This document shows positions 6,504-12,992 of a stretch of 19,996 nucleotides of DNA, piece after piece. The position numbers and the translations under genes were made by a program. Every line of letters begins with the position of its first letter. Position 1 is the stretch's first letter. The notes under the pieces were generated by a model. It searched no databases and was not told the origin of the DNA. It saw only the letters and a program-made list of their open reading frames with translations. The stretch is from CALKCV01 sp964619285 (GTDB taxonomy: Bacteria > Cyanobacteriota > Cyanobacteriia > Cyanobacteriales > Microcoleaceae), in contig CAZUCT010000132.1 in NCBI GenBank assembly GCA_964619285.1, forward strand, positions 1 through 19,996, written 5' to 3'.

Positions 6504-7940
6504 CTATTCAACATTAGCGCGACTGTACCAGCGCAATAAAACCTGTGCCAATTTATTAGAATCGTGACGGACAAAACCGGTATTTTCGTCCTCGTACATA
6601 ACATTAGTTAAAACAACCCTGCGTCCCAAATTCTTAACATCCTCTCGATCCAGAAAAACGGGGTTAGAACTTTCTTGGGCGTAACGAATTAAAGCTTGTG
6701 CCGAAGGAACTTTCCCTTGTACCAAGACCGCATCGAATAACTTTTTACCGACAGCCTTATCGATCGCCCGAATATGATCCGCCACGCTATATCCCACAGT
6801 TTCCCCCGGCTGAGTCATAATATTACAAACATATATACTCGGCACCTCCCGAGAAGCGATCGCCTCGGCAATTTCCGGCACCAACAAATTCGGAATCACG
6901 CTCGTATAAAGACTTCCAGGACCGATAATAATAAAATCCGCGAACTCTATCGCTTGTAAAACCTTTGGCAAAGCAGGCGGACTGGCAGGGTTGCAGCCGA
7001 TATTAACAATTTTACCCCCCGCTTCGGTAATCTGAGACTCCCCCTCAATGCGCCGTCCGTCATCTAACTCCGCCCACAAGTGAACGTCGCACAAAGTAGC
7101 AGGCAAAACCTCCCCGCGAACCGCCAGAACTTGAGAACTAGCTGCGATCGCCCGTTCCAAATCTCCCGTAATATCGCTCATCGCAGTCAAAAACAAATTA
7201 CCAAAACTGTGCCCCACCAAACCATCCCCCGCCCGAAACCGATATTGGAACAACTCCGTTAACAGCTTTTCCTCGTTTGCCAAAGCAGCCAAACAATTTC
7301 TAATATCTCCCGGTGGCAGAACCCCAATTTCTCGCCGCAGTCTCCCAGAAGAACCCCCATCGTCCGCCACCGTCACCACAGCAGTAATATTAGCGCTGTA
7401 ATCTCGAAGTCCCCGCAGTAAAGTCGAAAGACCGGTGCCGCCGCCGATGGCCACTACTTTCGGCCCTTTGTGCAGGCGTCGGTGGGCGAGGAGGCGATCG
7501 ACCAATTCTTGCTCTCCCTGGGGCACAAATGCTTGAGTAATCGAATTAATGCTGCGGTTTTGGCCCCAGAATATCAACAAAATCCCCCCAGCTAGAACTA
7601 AAGGCCCAGAAATATAGTTGGGAACCACAGTGGCGATCCATCCCAGAACCCCTTTAAGCAGTTGGAGGATGTAGAAAACTGGAGTCATGCCCGTCCAGAT
7701 AGCCAGTCCGAGAGTAGTCAGCAATACCCCCGTGGCGCTTATCAGCAACCACCGCTTGACAAACAGTCCGGGGGCCAACCACTTAAACCATTGCCCGACT
7801 TGCCTGGAGTAACGACTGGAGTAACGACCGGAGTAAGGACTGGAGGAGTAAGGCAGATAAGACTTTGCTGCCGAAAGATTGCGTAATGTTTTCTTTAAAA
7901 GGCGATCTGTAAGCATAAGGATTTCTGGCAAATTGGCCAT
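6504..7940 (-). CDS. YvcK/CofD-family protein with an N-terminal membrane anchor
   Basis: The 478-residue protein's C-terminal two thirds (about 160-475) is the YvcK/CofD-like nucleotide-sugar-binding fold: 'VVAIGGGTGLSTLLRGL' (163-179), 'VADDGGSSGRLR' (191-202), 'PPGDIRNCLAAL' (209-220), 'GHSFGNLF' and 'FIIIGPGSLYTSVIPNLLV'. In Bacillus, YvcK binds UDP-sugars and is needed for cell shape and growth on gluconeogenic carbon; the precise role in cyanobacteria is unclear. The N-terminal 150 residues are extra: a Tyr/Ser-rich segment with YSSR-type repeats (30-46) and two membrane spans (about 64-86 and 110-126). This would place the catalytic-like domain at the membrane. The ATG at 7940 is the only plausible start. 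Confidence 0.9.
   Translation of the reverse strand: MANLPEILMLTDRLLKKTLRNLSAAKSYLPYSSSPYSGRYSSRYSRQVGQWFKWLAPGLFVKRWLLISATGVLLTTLGLAIWTGMTPVFYILQLLKGVLGWIATVVPNYISGPLVLAGGILLIFWGQNRSINSITQAFVPQGEQELVDRLLAHRRLHKGPKVVAIGGGTGLSTLLRGLRDYSANITAVVTVADDGGSSGRLRREIGVLPPGDIRNCLAALANEEKLLTELFQYRFRAGDGLVGHSFGNLFLTAMSDITGDLERAIAASSQVLAVRGEVLPATLCDVHLWAELDDGRRIEGESQITEAGGKIVNIGCNPASPPALPKVLQAIEFADFIIIGPGSLYTSVIPNLLVPEIAEAIASREVPSIYVCNIMTQPGETVGYSVADHIRAIDKAVGKKLFDAVLVQGKVPSAQALIRYAQESSNPVFLDREDVKNLGRRVVLTNVMYEDENTGFVRHDSNKLAQVLLRWYSRANVE
7803..7853 (-). repeat. In-frame 12-bp repeats encoding YSSR-like units
   Basis: Within the yvcK-like gene, units close to TACTCCAGTCGT repeat three to four times, encoding PYSS, PYSGR, YSSR and YSR (residues 30-46). 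This Tyr/Ser/Arg-rich patch precedes the first membrane span. Confidence 0.7.
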
Positions 7941-8137
7941 TAGTAACTATTGACTAACAACTTTACAATACTAGACGGGATTCTAACCGGAGCTGGATAG
8001 TTTACAGTGCCCATTTTTTGCAAAGGTGTTGTTAAACGTGAAGTATTGGCAGCAATAATTGTTGCCACAAACTACAAATTAAGATTGCATTTGGGATCTA
8101 TTTCTAACGAGAGTGGATGAACTCTAATAAATCTACT

Positions 8138-8143
8138 TATAAT
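8138..8143 (+). promoter_or_regulatory. Possible -10 box (TATAAT) upstream of the Uma2 gene at 8223
   Basis: A perfect TATAAT lies 79 bases before the start codon in the 282-base gap between divergent genes. No good -35 match is seen at the right spacing. The rest of the gap (7941-8222) shows no repeat or hairpin. Confidence 0.25.
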
Positions 8144-8222
8144 GAAAATTAGGTTAGTTGTCTGCCCGGATAATTTACGGCTGGCACAATAATGATTAAG
8201 TTTTCTTGAGGGAATAGAAATC

Positions 8223-8894
8223 ATGGAAGTTCTCCATCAAATCCCAACTACAACTGTAACTTCTGGGGAAGAAGAGTTTTTGGGAAATCATCTAGTTTTA
8301 CGCGATATTAGTTGGGAAACTTACGAAAAGCTTTTAGAAATATTTAGCGATCGCTCTATCCCCCGCATTACTTTTTATCGAGGAATTTTAGAACTGATGG
8401 TACCTTTACCAGAACACGAAACTTATAGCTGGACTTTAGGTCAATTAATCGTGGCCATGACCGAAGAAATGGAATTAGAAATTCGCGGTTTGAAATCTTC
8501 TACTTGGCGCTCTAAACCCAAAGCTACTGGCAAGGAAGCCGATGAATGTTTCTACATCCAAAACGAAGCAAAAATCCGCAACAAATTACAAATCGATTTA
8601 ACAGTTGACCCGCCACCAGACTTAGCAATTGAAGTCGATTTAACCCATTCATCCATCGATGCCATGTCGGTTTATGCCGAATTAAAAGTACCCGAAGTTT
8701 GGCTTTGGCGAAAAGGAAAACTAACAATTAAGATTTTAAAAGAGGGGGGTTATGTGGAGTCGGAAAACAGTTTAGCTTTTGGGTCGTTTCCGGTTAAAGA
8801 AATAGGGCAATTTATGAACTTTGAATCCGATAAAGGACATAATGCAAAAATGCGGGAATTTCGGCAATGGGTAAGAGCTAATCTGCCCCAATAA
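8223..8894 (+). CDS. Uma2-family (DUF820) PD-(D/E)XK nuclease-like protein
   Basis: The 223-residue protein has the Uma2 signature: 'YRGILELMVPLPEHE' (strand-helix start), 'KEADECFYI', 'PDLAIEVDLTHSS' with the acidic catalytic-type residues, and 'YAELKVPEVWLWRKGKLTI'. The fold is that of PD-(D/E)XK nucleases. These genes are massively amplified in cyanobacteria and their biological role is unknown. It precedes the ABC ATPase gene by 27 bases on the same strand, probably a chance neighbour. Start at the ATG at 8223. Confidence 0.88.
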   Translation: MEVLHQIPTTTVTSGEEEFLGNHLVLRDISWETYEKLLEIFSDRSIPRITFYRGILELMVPLPEHETYSWTLGQLIVAMTEEMELEIRGLKSSTWRSKPKATGKEADECFYIQNEAKIRNKLQIDLTVDPPPDLAIEVDLTHSSIDAMSVYAELKVPEVWLWRKGKLTIKILKEGGYVESENSLAFGSFPVKEIGQFMNFESDKGHNAKMREFRQWVRANLPQ

Positions 8895-8921
8895 TTATTA
8901 TTAATTAATTACTAATTAATT

Positions 8922-9707
8922 ATGAACTGCGAGGCATTAATCGAACTAAAAGGAGTTAGTAAATCTTTTGGTAAAAATGTAGTATTAGATGAAGCAGATT
9001 TAACCGTTTATCGGGGAGAAGCTTTGGCAATTATTGGCCCATCGGGGACCGGTAAATCTACGGTTTTACGCATGATTGCCGGTTTGTTGGCCCCGGATGC
9101 CGGAGAAGTTTATATCGAAGGCCAACTGCGGGAGAGGTGGGGGGATGACGTGGCGGATCCGGTAACTATTGGCATGGTGTTTCAGCAGTCGGCCCTGTTT
9201 GATTCCCTTACGGTGGATGAGAATATCGGCTTTTTGCTGTATCAACATTCTAAGTTGCCCCACCAAAAGATTAGGGAGTTGGTGGAGGAAAAATTAGAGA
9301 TGGTAGGGTTGCCTGCAATAGGCGATCGCTACCCGGCCGAGTTATCCGGCGGGATGCGCAAGCGAGTTAGTTTTGCCAGGGCGATTATGACCAATCCCGA
9401 AAATCCCAAGGATAACCCCGAAGTTCTCTTATACGACGAACCTACTGCCGGCCTGGATCCGATCGCCTCCACGGTAATCGAAGATTTGGTCCGCCACCTC
9501 CAAGAAATCGAAGGAGGTTGCAGCACTTATGTGATGATTACTCACCAACACAGTACCATCCGGCGAACTGCAGACCGGATTTTGTTTCTCCATCAAGGCA
9601 AAGTTCGGTGGGAGGGAACTGTTGAGGAAATTGATAAGACTGACAATGCTTTAGTCAAACAATTTTTTACCGGCAGCATCGACGGACCAATTCAAGTTAT
9701 TGGTTAA
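8922..9707 (+). CDS. ABC transporter ATPase of the Mla/TGD lipid-transport type (MlaF/TGD3-like)
   Basis: The 261-residue ATPase has all nucleotide-binding motifs: Walker A 'GPSGTGKST' (39-47), Q-loop 'MVFQQSALFDSLTV' (Gln89), signature 'LSGGMRKR' (141-148), Walker B 'VLLYDEPTAGLDP' (168-180) and the H-loop His208 in 'MITHQHS'. The 'QQSALFDSLTVDENI' and 'SGGMRKRV' forms are those of MlaF-type ATPases that drive phospholipid or glycerolipid trafficking. The MCE-domain partner follows 81 bases downstream, supporting this reading. The integral permease (MlaE/TGD1/Ycf63-like) is not in the window. The start at 8922 has no visible Shine-Dalgarno; the upstream region is AT-rich. Confidence 0.9.
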   Translation: MNCEALIELKGVSKSFGKNVVLDEADLTVYRGEALAIIGPSGTGKSTVLRMIAGLLAPDAGEVYIEGQLRERWGDDVADPVTIGMVFQQSALFDSLTVDENIGFLLYQHSKLPHQKIRELVEEKLEMVGLPAIGDRYPAELSGGMRKRVSFARAIMTNPENPKDNPEVLLYDEPTAGLDPIASTVIEDLVRHLQEIEGGCSTYVMITHQHSTIRRTADRILFLHQGKVRWEGTVEEIDKTDNALVKQFFTGSIDGPIQVIG

Positions 9708-9708
9708 T

Positions 9709-9737
9709 TGATAATTGTTAATTGTTAATTGTTAATT
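9709..9737. repeat. Degenerate heptamer array (TTGTTAA type)
   Basis: Four tandem units of the form AATTGTTA sit in the ATPase/MCE gap, a TTGTTAA variant of the TGCTAAT class found elsewhere in the window. Confidence 0.6.
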
Positions 9738-9788
9738 GGTTGGGCGTTATTGGGTGGTTTTAAATAGTATTAACAAAAGGAGAAAAAA

Positions 9789-11204
9789 ATGCGATCGCGT
9801 GCAATAAGGGAAGGCTCTTTAGGTCTTTTAATTATCTTAGGACTTGGTTTTTTTGGCGGTCTAATATTATGGCTGCGAGGTTTTCAATTTGGCGATCGCA
9901 GCTTTACGGCAACGATTGAATTTAACGCTGCCTCGGGCTTGCAAGTAGGAGCTCCGGTAAGATATCGAGGAGTAAATATCGGCAAAGTAATGGAAATCAA
10001 ACCGGGACCGAACGGAGTGGATGTCAAAGTAAGAATTGTTCCCGAAGATTTAATAATTCCTCGCAACGTCATTATCGAATCAAATCAATCGGGATTTATT
10101 GGGGCAGCAACCATAGATTTAAGCCCTACCAGCGAGATACAAACTTCGGCAATTACGGCTCAACCCTTAGAACCTAATTGCCCCGCAGATTTGATAATTT
10201 GCGATAATTCTCGCCTTCAAGGAAGACAAGGGGTGACCATGGAAGACTTTGTTAGGGTGGGAGTAAAAATGGCAGATGCCTATACAGATCCGGAACTATT
10301 TAATAGTATTAAATCCATCGCCGAAAATACCGCAGTTGCCTCCCAAGAAGCGACAAAACTTACTCGCGATTTATCAGATTTGGCAGTAAAGGTTAAGGGA
10401 GAGTTGGAAGATTTGAGTAGCTATATGAGGGAAGATGTCGGCGGTTTGACTCAAACGATGCGGTCAGAAATTGGCGGAGTAAGTCAAACTTTGAAGGTAG
10501 AAATTGGCGGTTTGAGTCAAACTTTGAAGGGAGAAATTGGCGGTTTGAGTCAAAATTTAAAAGGAGAAATTGGCGGTTTAACTACTTCTTTAGAACGGGA
10601 AATAGAGGTAGTATCTGATGAATTAATCGCAGTGTCTAATACTACTCAAGCTTCTGCTAAAGAGGTTTCTGCAGCAGCGATCGCCTCTGCTAATTCTGTC
10701 AAAGAAGCAGCAGATCGGATTACAATTACAGCTAACGAAATCAATGCCTTACTCGACAGCAACCGTTCCACCATCGTCGCTACTTTAAATAACATCAATC
10801 AAACAACCAAAGAGTTACAAGTAGCCGTCAATAATTTGAGTCCGATAATTAATGAAGTGGAACGGGGAGAATTTCTGGAAAATTTAGAAACTGTCTCGGA
10901 AAATGCTGCGGAAGCTTCTGCTAATTTGCGCAATATCTCTCGCGAATTAAACGACCCAACTAATATCTCTCAATTAAAAGAGACCTTAGCATCCGCCCAG
11001 AGTGCGGTGCAAAATATGGATAAAATCACTAAAGATGTAGATGATTTTACCGGAGATCCTCAGTTTCGAAATAACTTGAAAAAGTTAATTAACGGTTTGG
11101 GACAGTTATTTTCTGCTACCCAAGACTTAGAAGAAGAAACGGAAATGGCGAGGAATTTAGATATTTTGTTGGAGAAGATTAATAGTTTGGAAGAGAGAGA
11201 ATAG
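9789..11204 (+). CDS. MCE-domain lipid transport protein (MlaD/TGD2/Ycf22-like) with hendecad repeats
   Basis: The 471-residue protein has an N-terminal membrane anchor (about 9-30) and one MCE domain (about 38-114: 'FNAASGLQVGAPVRYRGVNIG', 'NQSGFIGAATIDLSP'). A long helical C-terminal region follows. MCE proteins form hexameric rings that bind lipids between membranes. With the ATPase upstream it would belong to a Mla/TGD-like transporter; cyanobacterial homologues are known as Ycf22 proteins. Residues 216-281 consist of six 11-residue repeats of the form EIGGLSQTLKG, an unusual regular insert suited to a right-handed coiled coil that could lengthen the periplasmic barrel or needle. AAAAGGAG just before the ATG at 9789 is a good ribosome-binding site. 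Confidence 0.9.
   Translation: MRSRAIREGSLGLLIILGLGFFGGLILWLRGFQFGDRSFTATIEFNAASGLQVGAPVRYRGVNIGKVMEIKPGPNGVDVKVRIVPEDLIIPRNVIIESNQSGFIGAATIDLSPTSEIQTSAITAQPLEPNCPADLIICDNSRLQGRQGVTMEDFVRVGVKMADAYTDPELFNSIKSIAENTAVASQEATKLTRDLSDLAVKVKGELEDLSSYMREDVGGLTQTMRSEIGGVSQTLKVEIGGLSQTLKGEIGGLSQNLKGEIGGLTTSLEREIEVVSDELIAVSNTTQASAKEVSAAAIASANSVKEAADRITITANEINALLDSNRSTIVATLNNINQTTKELQVAVNNLSPIINEVERGEFLENLETVSENAAEASANLRNISRELNDPTNISQLKETLASAQSAVQNMDKITKDVDDFTGDPQFRNNLKKLINGLGQLFSATQDLEEETEMARNLDILLEKINSLEERE
10434..10631 (+). repeat. 33-bp tandem repeats encoding six EIGGLSQTLKG-type hendecads
   Basis: Six in-frame 33-base units in the MCE gene encode DVGGLTQTMRS, EIGGVSQTLKV, EIGGLSQTLKG, EIGGLSQNLKG, EIGGLTTSLER and EIEVVSDELIA. 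The central three are almost identical at nucleotide level, showing recent expansion. Confidence 0.9.
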
Positions 11205-11247
11205 GGTGCATTCCTATTTTTAAGAAAACCTACAATTTAACGATTTT

Positions 11248-11379
11248 TGCTAATTGCTAATTGCTAATTGCTAATGGTTGGTTGTTAATGGTAAAGCGGT
11301 CGTTTTTATTGCCCATTCCCTTTCCCAAAAAAATAAGGTGCGCGACGCGCACCCTACAATTAGCCATTAGCCATTAGCT
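11248..11379. repeat. Heptamer repeat block with direct and inverted arms
   Basis: TGCTAAT heptamers at 11248-11275 are followed by TTAATGGTAAAGCGGTCG. Inverted heptamers (ATTAGCC) lie at 11358-11378. This is the same arm layout as at 713-798. The sequence around the left arm (from AACGATTTTTGC at about 11239) closely matches 12838-12886. Confidence 0.75.
11337..11353. terminator. GC-rich hairpin between convergent genes
   Basis: GGTGCGC-GAC-GCGCACC is a perfect 7-bp stem with a 3-base loop between the MCE gene and grxD, which converge. It could terminate transcription in both directions, though no long T run follows. GGTGCGC-type palindromes are widespread cyanobacterial intergenic repeats. 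Confidence 0.5.
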
Positions 11380-11385
11380 ACTTTT

Positions 11386-11709
11386 TTAGGAAGCCAAAGC
11401 TACTTCTAACATTTGTTGAAGTTCGCCCTTTTGATAGAGTTCGATCGCTACGTCAGAGCCACCAATAAACTCCCCATTAATATAAACTTGAGGAATAGTA
11501 GGCCAGCTTGAATATTCTTTAATTCCCTGACGAATGTCGTTATCTTCTAACACGTCAACCGTTGCATAAGGAGTGCCCAAAGAATTTAAAATTTGAACGA
11601 CGTTGTTAGAGAAACCGCACATCGGCATTAATTTGTTGCCCTTCATAAATACCAAAACTTTGTTCTGGTTTACCAAAGCATCAATTCTTTCTTTTAGTTC
11701 TGGAGTCAT
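11386..11709 (-). CDS. grxD: Monothiol glutaredoxin (Grx4/GrxD type)
   Basis: The 107-residue protein, taken from the ATG at 11709 ('MTPELKERIDALV'), matches the usual family length. The upstream in-frame TTG at 11745 is unlikely. Active site 'CGFSNNV' is the monothiol CGFS motif, with 'KGNKLMPMC' before it and 'WPTIPQVYINGEFIGGSDV' carrying the cis-proline and glutathione-binding residues. CGFS glutaredoxins bind a bridging 2Fe-2S cluster with glutathione and deliver or sense iron-sulphur clusters, frequently with BolA proteins. The bolA gene lies 104 bases upstream on the same strand, supporting that partnership. Confidence 0.93.
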   Translation of the reverse strand: MTPELKERIDALVNQNKVLVFMKGNKLMPMCGFSNNVVQILNSLGTPYATVDVLEDNDIRQGIKEYSSWPTIPQVYINGEFIGGSDVAIELYQKGELQQMLEVALAS

Positions 11710-11813
11710 AGTTTTTGGTTGTAGTAAGTTTAGCGTTTTGAGCAAAGGTTAGAGGGCTGCTGGTGAATGATTAATGTAACTTGCCCCTTGTCTTGTATTT
11801 AACTAGCCAAAAA

Positions 11814-12071
11814 TTAGGCGACTTGGCCGGATGCTTCCCATTGGGCGGGAGTATAGGTTTTGAGGGCCAAAGCGTGAATTTCTTCGGTGGCCAGGGGCCC
11901 TTGGAGGGCCTTATATACCATCTGATGTTGTTTGACCAAGGTTTTCCCTTCAAACTGGGAGGAAACGACAGTAGCCTCTAGGTGGTCGCCCCCCTTTAAA
12001 TCCTCTACTCGAACCAGGGCATCGGGCAACTCGGTTTTAATCATTGCCTCCACATCTTTTAAACTAATCAT
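11814..12071 (-). CDS. bolA: BolA-family protein
   Basis: The 85-residue BolA/IbaG-like protein shows 'MISLKDVEAMIKTELPDALVRVED', 'GGDHLEATVVSSQFEGKTLVKQHQMVYKAL' in two pieces around the conserved histidine, and 'EIHALALKTYTPAQW'. BolA proteins form 2Fe-2S-bridged heterodimers with CGFS glutaredoxins, encoded next door here. AGAGGAA about 7 bases before the ATG at 12071 is a good ribosome-binding site. The gene follows the exported helical protein by 43 bases on the same strand, so the three genes may form one operon. Confidence 0.93.
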   Translation of the reverse strand: MISLKDVEAMIKTELPDALVRVEDLKGGDHLEATVVSSQFEGKTLVKQHQMVYKALQGPLATEEIHALALKTYTPAQWEASGQVA

Positions 12072-12114
12072 TCAGTTCCTCTTTTCAAAATTTCTCATTT
12101 TAATTGTAGTTTAA

Positions 12115-12726
12115 TTACTGAGAAGAAGAAGTAGGTTGCTCTTCCGATCTGGGATAGGGAACGTCAACAAATCCTAGCTCTAATAACTGCTGGTAGGCTT
12201 TTTGCCCCAACTCGCGGGTGGGTTGCTGGGAGCTGATAATTTGAACTAGCAAGGGGACGGCCAGTTCTGGTTGGTTTTGGGCTCTATGGACTAAGGCTAG
12301 CTGGTAAGTAGCGCTATCTCGCATTTGGGCGGTATCGAGGGCCTGGGTTCGCTGACTGTCGGCCAAACGGTTGTCGATGCCGGAAAAGCTTGCTGCTAGT
12401 TGGCTGTAGAAGTTAGAAAGCTGGTTGAATACTTGACGAGCTTCTTGGAGTTTCTGGCTGGCCAAATCGTAGTTTTCGGCGGCGATCGCCTCCCTTGCTT
12501 CTGCCATCAACCGCTGGCCTCCCTCTAGGCTGAGAAGGCTCTCGGCGGCCAGGGGACGGGTGTTTTCTGGGTCGGTGGGGGCCACGGGGCGAACTTGGGT
12601 AGGACTACCGGGACTCGGCATCTCTTGAGCTCTGGCTTGAAAGGGTTGCCAGACTAGGGTTAAGCTTCCCAGGGCGATAATAATTCTGGAAATGCTCGGT
12701 CGGTCAACGGGTCGAAAGAATTCCAT
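12115..12726 (-). CDS. Exported helical (TPR-like) protein of unknown function
   Basis: The 203-residue protein begins with a signal peptide (hydrophobic about 13-29, likely cleavage after 'QARA' at residue 33). A Pro/Ser-rich linker follows, then a helical region with TPR-like heptads ('AREAIAAENYDLASQKLQEARQ', in two shorter stretches, and 'ATYQLALVHRAQNQPELAVPLLVQII'). Two helical pairs resemble tetratricopeptide units and suggest a protein-binding role in the periplasm. I do not recognise a named family. It is the first gene of a possible operon with bolA and grxD, though export makes a direct iron-sulphur role unlikely. Confidence 0.75.
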   Translation of the reverse strand: MEFFRPVDRPSISRIIIALGSLTLVWQPFQARAQEMPSPGSPTQVRPVAPTDPENTRPLAAESLLSLEGGQRLMAEAREAIAAENYDLASQKLQEARQVFNQLSNFYSQLAASFSGIDNRLADSQRTQALDTAQMRDSATYQLALVHRAQNQPELAVPLLVQIISSQQPTRELGQKAYQQLLELGFVDVPYPRSEEQPTSSSQ

Positions 12727-12837
12727 GGGTTAGCAGGAGCGATTTTAGTAAAGAAAAAACAGTATATTCAAGGTATCTTACCATTTACCAGGAGATTCTG
12801 GGGGTGCCTGTCAATTTTGAAGCGAACCAAGAGGTTA

Positions 12838-12886
12838 ACGATTTTTGCTAATTGCTAATTGCTAATTGTTAATGGTAAAGCGATCG
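12838..12886. repeat. Heptamer array within an extended conserved element
   Basis: AACGATTTTTGC leads into three or four TGCTAAT heptamers and then TTAATGGTAAAGCGATCG. The same order (leader, heptamers, TAATGGTAAAGCG) occurs at 11239-11303, and in reduced form at 16640-16682. The element lies upstream of the subtilase gene. The rest of the 12727-12992 gap shows nothing clear. Confidence 0.7.
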
Positions 12887-12992
12887 GCGGTTGGGAACAA
12901 AATTTTCGCCTTTTTACAAATTTACAAAGCTGACCTGCTCCCGATTCTGGGAATGGGATAATTTAGTCCAAACAGTTAAAAAAGAAAAAATT

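Noticed and set aside
12891..12992. TTG-led N-terminal extension of the protease
   Set aside because: It starts in repeat-derived sequence and lacks conservation; the ATG at 12993 gives the usual PrcA-like N-terminus.
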